NCBI GenBank assembly: GCA_022484565.1
Contig: JAKVKZ010000022.1
Coordinates: 1 to 42,406 of the forward strand
DNA: 42,406 nucleotides
Source: Muribaculaceae bacterium
GTDB lineage: Bacteria; Bacteroidota; Bacteroidia; Bacteroidales; Muribaculaceae
Direction: 5' to 3'
Under the pieces are notes generated by a model. The model was given only the letters and a program-made list of their open reading frames with translations, did no database searches and was not told the DNA's origin. Made by a program: the position numbers and the translations under genes. Below are positions 25,059-31,214 of this stretch, one piece after another; positions within the stretch are counted from its first letter, which is position 1; each line of letters starts with the position of its first letter.

Positions 25059-25427
25059 TTATTCTTTAGCGGCTATTTCTTTGTTTGCTTCTTTCTGGTC
25101 TTCCGGCAGAAGGGCGTTCATGTCTTTCACCACGTCTTCTATTCCATTGTTCAGCTGCTCTATCACTGCATTGTAGCATGCTTTGTAATATGCGCTGCGG
25201 GCTTTCACGAATTCCTTTTTGTCATTGCCGAAACTCTTGAGGTTCTTGTCAAAGCTTACATTCACTTTGTCAAGGCAGTCTTCTTGCAGATTTGCCAATT
25301 TCACTATCACTTCCTTCATCTTGTCGGAATCGATACCTTTTATTGAGCATTCTGCAACGAGGCATTCACCTGCTACGTCTCCACATACGAACCTGATGTA
25401 CTTCTTTAAATCTCTTTTGCTTGCCAT
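25059..25427 (-). CDS. Small mostly helical protein of unknown function
   Basis: A 122-residue cytoplasmic protein with no signal peptide or membrane segment. It reads as three or four amphipathic helices (DLKKYIRFVCGDVAGECLVA, DKMKEVIVKLANLQEDCLDKV, KEFVKARSAYYKACYNAVIEQ) and a charged C-terminus (EDQKEANKEIAAKE). Four Cys residues are spread through it, two near the N-terminus (C15, C22). It looks like a conserved Bacteroidales protein but I recognise no family and assign no role. It has its own terminator and stands at the head of a 298-base gap, divergent from the MFS gene. Confidence 0.75.
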   Translation of the reverse strand: MASKRDLKKYIRFVCGDVAGECLVAECSIKGIDSDKMKEVIVKLANLQEDCLDKVNVSFDKNLKSFGNDKKEFVKARSAYYKACYNAVIEQLNNGIEDVVKDMNALLPEDQKEANKEIAAKE

Positions 25428-25725
25428 AATTATTTTGACATTTAAATTATTAATTAGCTTTTATTCTCGGTGGTCGGTCAATTGCCCGATTGCGATTCGC
25501 TGCTTTCATCTTTTGACCTTCCTCCTAATTTTCGGCTAAATTACTCATAATTTCCCTTTTATCCATCATCTTTGCTTCCTTTTTTTCATTTCCTGTCTTG
25601 TTTTCGCCTTTTTGTCATTTCTGATTTTATTGCAATTGAAAATAAATATATCGAAAAATGCAATTTTTCTTCAGATTTCTGCGCTATCTTAGCGCAGTGA
25701 TTGGCATATTATCGCAATTTTATAA
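25428..25725. other. Intergenic region between divergent genes
   Basis: 298 bases without a gene. It is T-rich on the plus strand. Apart from the perfect hairpin at 25679-25697 and a near -7 match on the minus strand (TAATTTAG, about 110 bases before the small gene) I see no full promoter pair, RNA gene or repeat. Confidence 0.6.
25679..25697. promoter_or_regulatory. Perfect 8-base inverted repeat before the MFS gene
   Basis: CTGCGCTA, a three-base gap TCT, then TAGCGCAG, ending 28 bases before the ATG at 25726. It has no T-run, so it is not a terminator. It could be an operator for a dimeric regulator of the transporter or a leader hairpin. Confidence 0.45.
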
Positions 25726-26940
25726 ATGAAAAAGAGGAAAGTTTCGGCTGCTATGGCGTTTATCATTCTGTTTGGAATGGTAAGCATGATGTCCGATGTT
25801 GTGCATGAAGGTGCGGCGAGCATTCATGGTGCGTTCCTGTCGCTTCTCGGCGCTTCGGCTGGCACTATCGGCTTTGTGTCGGGTCTTGGCGAGCTGACGG
25901 GCTATTCCTTGCGTTATGTTTTCGGGCGCATCACCGACCGCACACGCAGCTATTGGCCGATGACCATCATCGGCTATGCTCTCGACATCATTGCCGTGCC
26001 CGCTCTTGCCTTGGTCGGCCCTCACGGTTGGATTGCTGCCTGCGTTCTGCTTATCGTGCAGAAGATGGGCAAGGCCATTAAAAAGCCGGCTAAGGACACC
26101 ATACTTTCCTTTGCGGCCTCGCAGGAAGGAGTAGGGAAGAGCTTTGCCATTCAGGAGATGCTCGACCAGATTGGCGCTTTCCTCGGACCGCTTTTGCTCT
26201 ATGTCGTCATGCTTCTCAAAACTTCCGGCTCCACCTATCAGATTTATTCATTTTGTTTTGCTGTACTCGCAATTCCTGGAGCCATTACTCTGATTTTGCT
26301 TTTCATCACTCGCCGTAACTTCCCTCATCCCGAAAAATTCGAGCCTGAACCAAAGGAATATGTTCCTTTTCTCATGCGTCGGCAGTTCATTCTCTACATA
26401 GCCGGTATAAGCCTATTTGCCTTTGGATTCGTTGATTATTCCATGGTAGCCATGCACATTGCGCGCACATGGTGCGTAGTACAAACATCTTTTATCAATG
26501 CCACCACATTGCCTTTGCTGTATTCAGGTGCTATGTTGATTGATGCGGTAGCTGCGATGGTATTCGGAATCATGTTCGACCGTCGTGGTTCTCGTGCCTT
26601 AGTCCTTTCCACCTTGCTCTCAGCGCCGGCAGCCATTCTCATTTTTGCAGCACACAGCGTTGCCGCCTTATTGGTAGGTCTTGCGTTATGGGGCATAGGC
26701 ATGGGAGCGCAGGAGTCCGTTTTAAAGGCAGCCGTCACCACAATGGTGCCAAAATCCTCCCGAGCCACAGGTTATGGACTGTTTGAATGTTCATTTGGCA
26801 TATTTTGGTTCCTTGGCAGTTGGTTGATCGGCATCCTCTACGATTTCAGCATTCCCGTCATGGTATCAGTCTCCTTAGTAGCCCAGTTAGCCGCCATTCC
26901 TCTTTTCCGCACCGGTAAAGCTCCGCATCATTCCCGTTAG
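25726..26940 (+). CDS. Major facilitator superfamily transporter
   Basis: A 404-residue inner-membrane protein with about 12 predicted helices in two halves. The short loop after the second helix region carries GRITDRTRSYWPM (the A-like G-x-x-x-D-R motif), and its repeat in the second half reads GIMFDRRGSRALV. It starts with a basic MKKRKVS. This is a general MFS layout; the substrate is unknown. Its nearest neighbours are a small unknown gene and a lipoprotein, which give no hint. From about base 26340 on, the codons shift from G/C/T-ending to more A-ending ones (GTA, TTA, GCA, ACA), while the protein stays intact. The gene ends before a GC-rich set of short inverted repeats. Confidence 0.85.
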   Translation: MKKRKVSAAMAFIILFGMVSMMSDVVHEGAASIHGAFLSLLGASAGTIGFVSGLGELTGYSLRYVFGRITDRTRSYWPMTIIGYALDIIAVPALALVGPHGWIAACVLLIVQKMGKAIKKPAKDTILSFAASQEGVGKSFAIQEMLDQIGAFLGPLLLYVVMLLKTSGSTYQIYSFCFAVLAIPGAITLILLFITRRNFPHPEKFEPEPKEYVPFLMRRQFILYIAGISLFAFGFVDYSMVAMHIARTWCVVQTSFINATTLPLLYSGAMLIDAVAAMVFGIMFDRRGSRALVLSTLLSAPAAILIFAAHSVAALLVGLALWGIGMGAQESVLKAAVTTMVPKSSRATGYGLFECSFGIFWFLGSWLIGILYDFSIPVMVSVSLVAQLAAIPLFRTGKAPHHSR

Positions 26941-26945
26941 CCAAA

Positions 26946-26992
26946 CGCCCCCATCAAATCCCCGAAGTAGGGGCGGATCCATGTACCCGCCC
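26946..26992. repeat. GC-rich set of overlapping inverted repeats
   Basis: CGCCCC (26946-26951), CCCC (26960-26963), GGGGCGG (26970-26976) and CCGCCC (26987-26992) can pair in three competing ways. There is no T-run after it. It stands out against AT-rich surroundings and could be a small interspersed element or an odd end to the MFS transcript. Confidence 0.4.
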
Positions 26993-27047
26993 TCCCGCAT
27001 CAAGTATCTTTAAATCAGGAAATAAGTCAATCACCTGCAATAAAAAA

Positions 27048-27074
27048 TTACGGCTGATAATATACCAGCCGTAA
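27048..27074 (-). terminator. Terminator of the orphan lipoprotein gene
   Basis: TTACGGCTG (27048-27056) and CAGCCGTAA (27066-27074) form a perfect 9-base stem with a 9-base loop. On the minus strand it is followed by TTTTTT (27047-27042), about 40 bases after the stop at 27115. Confidence 0.85.
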
Positions 27075-27114
27075 TATTCACTAAATTAATAAAGATTACT
27101 TTTACACTATGCGA

Positions 27115-27945
27115 TTATCTATGATTATAAGTCTTATAGAATCTGTCAGGACCACTAATTTTGAAATATTCACGGGTCTCTTTTTGAGAATAGCAATCAG
27201 CTTTGCTTTTCTCCTTGCTTATAGCTCCCTTTTTCGAGTAGTTCGTAATTCCTGACACATAAAAATCATTTTCAATATGTTTCAGTCCATTTCCATCTTT
27301 GGTAAATGAGTAAGCTATCCGATTCTTAAACTTCAATGGAGTTGTAGTTTCAGTAAAACTGGCTACTGTTGATGTCAAACTTGGAAAATCACGCTTTTTA
27401 TCGCAAGTCAAGAACAATTCAGGATATATATTATATTCACTTATCACTTTCCACGAATTTGCTGGAACACACACAAATTCCGACTCTCTAATTGTAACGG
27501 AATTGCTCGTGCCTTTTAATAACTTCGCCATACTACCTATGGTAGTTGGTACATAATACCTATTCGACCAGACATCTGAGCCGGAATAATAGCGGCTTAC
27601 CGAATAGCCAAGAGTCATTTCCGTCGTGTTTGTTGTTGCATACTCACGATTTTTGAAATAATCATTTGCGGCTCCGTTTTTGATGAAGAATGTTTGACCC
27701 ATGTCAATAAAGATATCCTTACTGGTCTTGTTCATTATCACAAATCCAATAGAACCTTCTTCTCCCCAAAGATTGTACATTACTTTTAAGTCCTCATTTT
27801 CATAATTCAATGAGTTGTCTTGATGCATCATTGAACTCGCATTGACATCATAAACCTGATAATAGGTTGAATGACAAGAACTAAATCCAAAACATACTAC
27901 TCCAGCAGCAATTGCTGCAGTGAGTTTAAAAATTTTTCCTTTCAT
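27115..27945 (-). CDS. Lipoprotein of unknown function
   Basis: A 276-residue protein with signal peptide and lipobox VCFGFSSC (Cys24), so lipid-anchored. The mature part has NxxLxVMYNLWGEEGSIGFVIMN, an Ig-like beta-sandwich start of a type common in Bacteroidales lipoproteins, followed by NKTSKDIFIDMGQTFFIKNG, which resembles domains that describe protein-bound strands; Tyr, Ser and Asn are frequent. No catalytic motif is visible and I recognise no family. The C-terminal 50 residues are polar and basic (SKKGAISKEKSKADCYSQKE). Its base composition is AT-richer than its left neighbours. It has a promoter-like box 140 bases upstream and its own terminator, so it is a single-gene unit. Confidence 0.75.
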   Translation of the reverse strand: MKGKIFKLTAAIAAGVVCFGFSSCHSTYYQVYDVNASSMMHQDNSLNYENEDLKVMYNLWGEEGSIGFVIMNKTSKDIFIDMGQTFFIKNGAANDYFKNREYATTNTTEMTLGYSVSRYYSGSDVWSNRYYVPTTIGSMAKLLKGTSNSVTIRESEFVCVPANSWKVISEYNIYPELFLTCDKKRDFPSLTSTVASFTETTTPLKFKNRIAYSFTKDGNGLKHIENDFYVSGITNYSKKGAISKEKSKADCYSQKETREYFKISGPDRFYKTYNHR

Positions 27946-28237
27946 ACTAATAAATTTTAAATTAATATTAAAAATACAGCTATAACAGACTAAAATTCAT
28001 TGAGTTAATCAAAATTCATACATATTAGATACTTTCCATCTTAATCCTGTAAAATCCTGAAAAAAATTAGCTCAAGGTTATGGTGCAAATATAGCAATAA
28101 TATTAATATCATATTACAAAAATCAAAAGAAATTTTAAATAAAATTTTATTTTTCTCGCATTTTCAAAATAAATAGTTATGAAATCTTAGTTCAACTATA
28201 AAATGCAACGCATTTTAATGAATTATCCCAATAATTT
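27946..28237. other. AT-rich intergenic stretch
   Basis: About 290 bases upstream of the orphan lipoprotein, very AT-rich, with runs such as AATATTAATATCATATTAC. I see the -7 box at 28086-28093 and nothing else: no hairpin, tRNA or ORF. Confidence 0.6.
28086..28093 (-). promoter_or_regulatory. -7 box for the orphan lipoprotein
   Basis: TATATTTG followed by CACC on the minus strand is a perfect TAnnTTTG. TTTG lies 23 bases upstream (28120-28117), slightly far for a -33 element. The leader would be about 135 bases long. Confidence 0.5.
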
Positions 28238-28370
28238 CTATCCTTCAAATTTCTTCAAATCACCAAAATAATTGCCATCCAAGTATCCTTCCTCAAAAGT
28301 AATAATTGCGAAGCCCACCCATCAGCCGCATCTGCTCATCAAAGTCGCGATGAAAATGTGTTGCTATCAT
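28238..28370 (-). pseudogene. Small ORF coupled to the ATPase gene, apparently split by one base
   Basis: The ATG at 28370-28368 overlaps the TGA of the ATPase gene (ATGA). It opens a 25-codon ORF (MIATHFHRDFDEQMRLMGG then LRNYYF) ending in TGA at 28295-28293. If one T is skipped at TTT TGA G, the reading goes on smoothly as EEGYLDGNYFGDLKKFEG to the TAG at 28240-28238, giving a 43-residue acidic, aromatic-rich peptide. The joined sequence looks like real protein. It is either the remnant of a small gene broken by a one-base insertion, or, less likely, a +1 frameshift product. I do not recognise the sequence. Confidence 0.35.
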
Positions 28371-29641
28371 TCAACATTCTGCGTTAGACATTCAGCTGCT
28401 GGAACAATGCGAATCTTATGTCCTTTTCTCTCTACTTCTTGCTCGGCGTCAAAATTTATAAGCAGCAAATTTTCGCATTTGAACATTTCTGCTGCCGTCA
28501 CAAGTCCATTAATCTCGCGTTTTAGCGTTTTCTCCGAGCTAACATCGTATGCCACCTGTATCAATTGCTCCACCTTGCCTCCCTTAGCTACTAAAAAATC
28601 AACTTCACATTGTTTGTCACGATAATAAAATATGTCCGTGTACTGTGGGCGAAAACGACGAAGTAGTTCTATATAGACTACGTTTTCTAATCTCCAACCA
28701 AGATTCTCAGTTGAAAAAGTGCCTTCCCTCTCTGAAACGAAAGCCACATCCACAACATACACCTTTTCACTGCGCACACGTTCTTTGCTTTTATAGGAAA
28801 ACTTGTGAACGCCCTGTAACAGAAAGGCCTCTTTCAGATATGAATAATAATTTTCAATTGTATGGTCTGAAATATCAAATGTTTTAGCCAATTCCGACGC
28901 TACAAATTCTTGGCAGAAATTGTCCGATAAGTTTTCAGCCAGTCCGCGCAGCACCTCTTCATATTTCACCCTGAATCTTTTTGCTATATCATTCTTTATT
29001 ATTGAATTAAGTAGAGTTTCTATATATCCTCCTTTGTTTCCTTCGTTTATCAGTTCTGGAAATCCTCCATCCAGCAAATATTCATGTAGTGCTTTCTTTC
29101 TCAATGCCCTTGATTTTGTTGATAATGATTTGAGTTCCACATTCTTCATCATGCCATATTCCGAAAATGAAAAAGGGAAAAGTTCCACTTTATTGTGCCT
29201 GCCAGTCAAATGGGTGGTCAATTCACTGCTCAGCAATTTGGAGTTTGAACCCGTTATGAATATATGTACTTTCTGGCGCAGCATCCTATTCACAAATAGT
29301 TGCCAGCCTTCTATATTCTGAACCTCATCCAAAAACAGGTACTTAAAATCTCCATATATCTGATATAGAGCATCAAGCACATTATCAAAATCATCTGAAT
29401 TTAAATTAACCAAACGGTCATCATCAAAATTCGCGTATGCAAATTCAACCCCGTTTTGACGGATAAACTTCTCGCATAGAGTTGATTTGCCACTTCTTCT
29501 CACGCCAATTACTATTTGGGCAAGATTACTCGTGAGGGAAAGTTGTTTCTCTTCCAATCTCGCGCACCACTTAGTTATGTCGTTATTCTGTAGTTCTTCT
29601 TTTTGGTCGCTGAATATAGTTAGCAATCTCTTTGAATTCAT
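28367..29641 (-). CDS. AAA_14/DUF4143 ATP-binding protein
   Basis: A 424-residue protein from the ATG at 29641 (MNSKRLLTIF); an in-frame start at 29662 lies within the promoter box and is rejected. Walker A is GVRRSGKST (about 46-54) and Walker B YLFLDEVQNIEGW (about 100-112), with a sensor-like FITGSNSKLLSSEL. The C-terminal half (about 215-410) is the DUF4143 region, including EVDFLVAKGGKVEQLIQVAYD, which has the restriction-endonuclease-like D...E-x-K outline (EVDFL...). This is a large family in Bacteroidetes and many other gut bacteria, present in many copies per genome, whose role is not settled; mobile or defence-like functions have been suggested. The upstream 13-base direct repeat suggests control by a repressor, perhaps itself. 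The small ORF at 28238-28370 is coupled to its stop. Confidence 0.85.
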   Translation of the reverse strand: MNSKRLLTIFSDQKEELQNNDITKWCARLEEKQLSLTSNLAQIVIGVRRSGKSTLCEKFIRQNGVEFAYANFDDDRLVNLNSDDFDNVLDALYQIYGDFKYLFLDEVQNIEGWQLFVNRMLRQKVHIFITGSNSKLLSSELTTHLTGRHNKVELFPFSFSEYGMMKNVELKSLSTKSRALRKKALHEYLLDGGFPELINEGNKGGYIETLLNSIIKNDIAKRFRVKYEEVLRGLAENLSDNFCQEFVASELAKTFDISDHTIENYYSYLKEAFLLQGVHKFSYKSKERVRSEKVYVVDVAFVSEREGTFSTENLGWRLENVVYIELLRRFRPQYTDIFYYRDKQCEVDFLVAKGGKVEQLIQVAYDVSSEKTLKREINGLVTAAEMFKCENLLLINFDAEQEVERKGHKIRIVPAAECLTQNVE

Positions 29642-29661
29642 AATCGTTTGATTTAATGCCA

Positions 29662-29669
29662 CAAAGATA
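29662..29669 (-). promoter_or_regulatory. -7 box of the AAA_14 ATPase gene
   Basis: TATCTTTG on the minus strand is a perfect TAnnTTTG, about 20 bases before the ATG at 29641. The -33 region (GTGG) is poor. One copy of the 13-base direct repeat directly adjoins it on the upstream side. Confidence 0.5.
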
Positions 29670-29671
29670 AT

Positions 29672-29716
29672 TAAACTTCGATAAATTCCACTTTTTTGCT
29701 ATCTAAACTTCGATAA
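29672..29716. repeat. 13-base direct repeat at the ATPase promoter
   Basis: TAAACTTCGATAA occurs at 29672-29684 and again at 29704-29716, identical, start-to-start distance 32 bases, which is close to three helical turns. The first copy fills the spacer between the -7 box and the -33 position, the second lies just upstream. This is the layout of a tandem operator. Confidence 0.6.
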
Positions 29717-29802
29717 TAGTCAAATTCATTCCTAATCAATTTTTCCGTTTTCCTTGCATCTTCCCATCAATCCCTCACTATTTTGCGTCAAAAAAACATA
29801 TT

Positions 29803-31089
29803 ATGATCCCAACATCCGATAATCTTTGGCAAAAAATGGCTGATGGCGGAATGACTTTCCGCAGCCGTTCTCCAGAACTCCCATACATGAACATTCCCGC
29901 CGGCAATGCTGTCGATGTCGGCCTCATGCTCCATGATTCCCCCGACCTATGGCGTGGCTTGTGGCGTGAGGGCGAAATGGCCTGCCTGTTCGCCGACACC
30001 AACCTCGGCAAGAGCATCCTTGCCGTGCAGATGGGCAACGATGTGGCGCACCGCTTTAAGCGCAATGTGCTTTATTTCGATTTTGAACACAGCATTGCCC
30101 AGTTCGCCCGACGCTATTCCATCAACAAGAAGCCGTTCAAATTCAGCCCGTATTTCCGCCGTGTTAACCTTCGTGAGATTTACGGTCCAGCACCATTCGG
30201 CAAGGAAGTCGTCGACGGCATCGAGCGCATGGTTGTGGACAATCGCGCAGCGGCAATCGTCATCGACAATCTCACCTCCGTCATCGGCGATGTCAGCAAT
30301 CCTCGCCTTGTTCGCCGCTTCATCGAGCAAATCTCCGTGATTAAGGCTCGTTACGACCTTTCAATCCTTATCGTCACCCATTCCAAGCGTCACAACGCAT
30401 TCGCGCCACTCGGTGTGAATCATCTCGCCTGCGCTCCGATTCTTTCAGCATTCTGCGACAGCATCTTCGCCATCGGGCGTTCCACCGTCAATCCTCAGGC
30501 GCATTATATCAAGCAGATCAAGAGCCGTACCACCGAGTTCCGTCATGGTGCTGATTCCGTAATTCAGGCCTCAATCGGTTGGCACGACTTTGGCCTCACT
30601 TTTGCCATCGGCGATGAAGCCAAGGAAAGCATTCTTATTGACCGTATTTCGCCAATCCTTTGGCGGCAACTCCAGTCAGCGCAAGCCATGTCAAAAAGTG
30701 GTGTTCCAATCCGCCAGATTGCCAGCACGCTTGGCATCAGCAAATCGTCAGTCCATCGTCTTCTGCACCGTTACGATGTAATCACCGTTCCCGATGCTGA
30801 AGAACCTGAAAAGGAAGAAAAATTCTTCCTAAAGTCACCATTATTCACCAAATTTCCGCAAAATAATCCCACCGAAAAAGGAGCGAAAAAAGAAATTAAA
30901 AATGGGGTAGAGCAATCCTCGCAACGTCAAGATGATGAAGCAGATAACCCCACCAATCTTGTCCCACTTGATGAGCCGGATTTGTCCCAATCAACAGCTG
31001 AATCCATTGAGGGAACTGCATCATCTCCAGCCATCCAGCACCGCAACACCAAGCATAAGCCAAAACATCGCTCAAAACGTCGCCATTAA
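29803..31089 (+). CDS. RecA/RepA-like ATPase with C-terminal helix-turn-helix
   Basis: A 428-residue cytoplasmic protein. The first 270 residues are a RecA-fold (AAA_25/RepA-like) ATPase: Walker A ADTNLGKS (64-71; the usual first Gly is Ala), YFDFEHS after it, Walker B AAIVIDNL (about 145-152) and a sensor-like LSILIVTHSKRH. Proteins of this layout include plasmid RepA helicases and phage-type helicase loaders. Residues about 305-330 (IRQIASTLGISKSSVHRLLH) are a resolvase/AsnC-like helix-turn-helix. The last 100 residues are acidic, then very basic (KHKPKHRSKRRH), with no predicted structure. ATP hydrolysis plus DNA binding is the prediction. It stands alone and carries no partner integrase or primase, so it may be a leftover from a mobile element or a chromosomal regulator; codon use is like that of the core genes. 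Confidence 0.8.
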   Translation: MIPTSDNLWQKMADGGMTFRSRSPELPYMNIPAGNAVDVGLMLHDSPDLWRGLWREGEMACLFADTNLGKSILAVQMGNDVAHRFKRNVLYFDFEHSIAQFARRYSINKKPFKFSPYFRRVNLREIYGPAPFGKEVVDGIERMVVDNRAAAIVIDNLTSVIGDVSNPRLVRRFIEQISVIKARYDLSILIVTHSKRHNAFAPLGVNHLACAPILSAFCDSIFAIGRSTVNPQAHYIKQIKSRTTEFRHGADSVIQASIGWHDFGLTFAIGDEAKESILIDRISPILWRQLQSAQAMSKSGVPIRQIASTLGISKSSVHRLLHRYDVITVPDAEEPEKEEKFFLKSPLFTKFPQNNPTEKGAKKEIKNGVEQSSQRQDDEADNPTNLVPLDEPDLSQSTAESIEGTASSPAIQHRNTKHKPKHRSKRRH

Positions 31090-31160
31090 TTATGTTTCTG
31101 TACATTATTATGATGGATTTCTATAAATATTGCCTCCCGTTTTCACATTGCTTACAACAT

Positions 31161-31194
31161 ATTGCCTTAATTTCGGCATTTTTTTGTATATTTG
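31161..31194 (+). promoter_or_regulatory. Promoter of the glycogen synthase operon
   Basis: ATTG at 31161-31164, 22 bases, then TATATTTG at 31187-31194, a perfect -7 box. Transcription would begin near 31200, which places the long upstream part of the open frame (from 31092) outside the message. Confidence 0.65.
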
Positions 31195-31214
31195 CACCGA
31201 ATATGAAATTAAAA

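Noticed and set aside
28272-28625. 117-codon plus-strand ORF opposite the end of the ATPase gene
   Set aside because: It is antisense to clear DUF4143 coding sequence, is Ser/Cys-rich and low in charged order, and has no family resemblance.
29690-29802. Promoter for the RepA-like ATPase (TATTTTG at about 29780)
   Set aside because: The box lacks one spacer base of TAnnTTTG and the -33 element is unclear; not strong enough to list.
31092-31214. Long N-terminal extension of the glycogen synthase
   Set aside because: It lies across and upstream of the promoter at 31161-31194 and encodes a Cys/Phe-rich leader foreign to the family.
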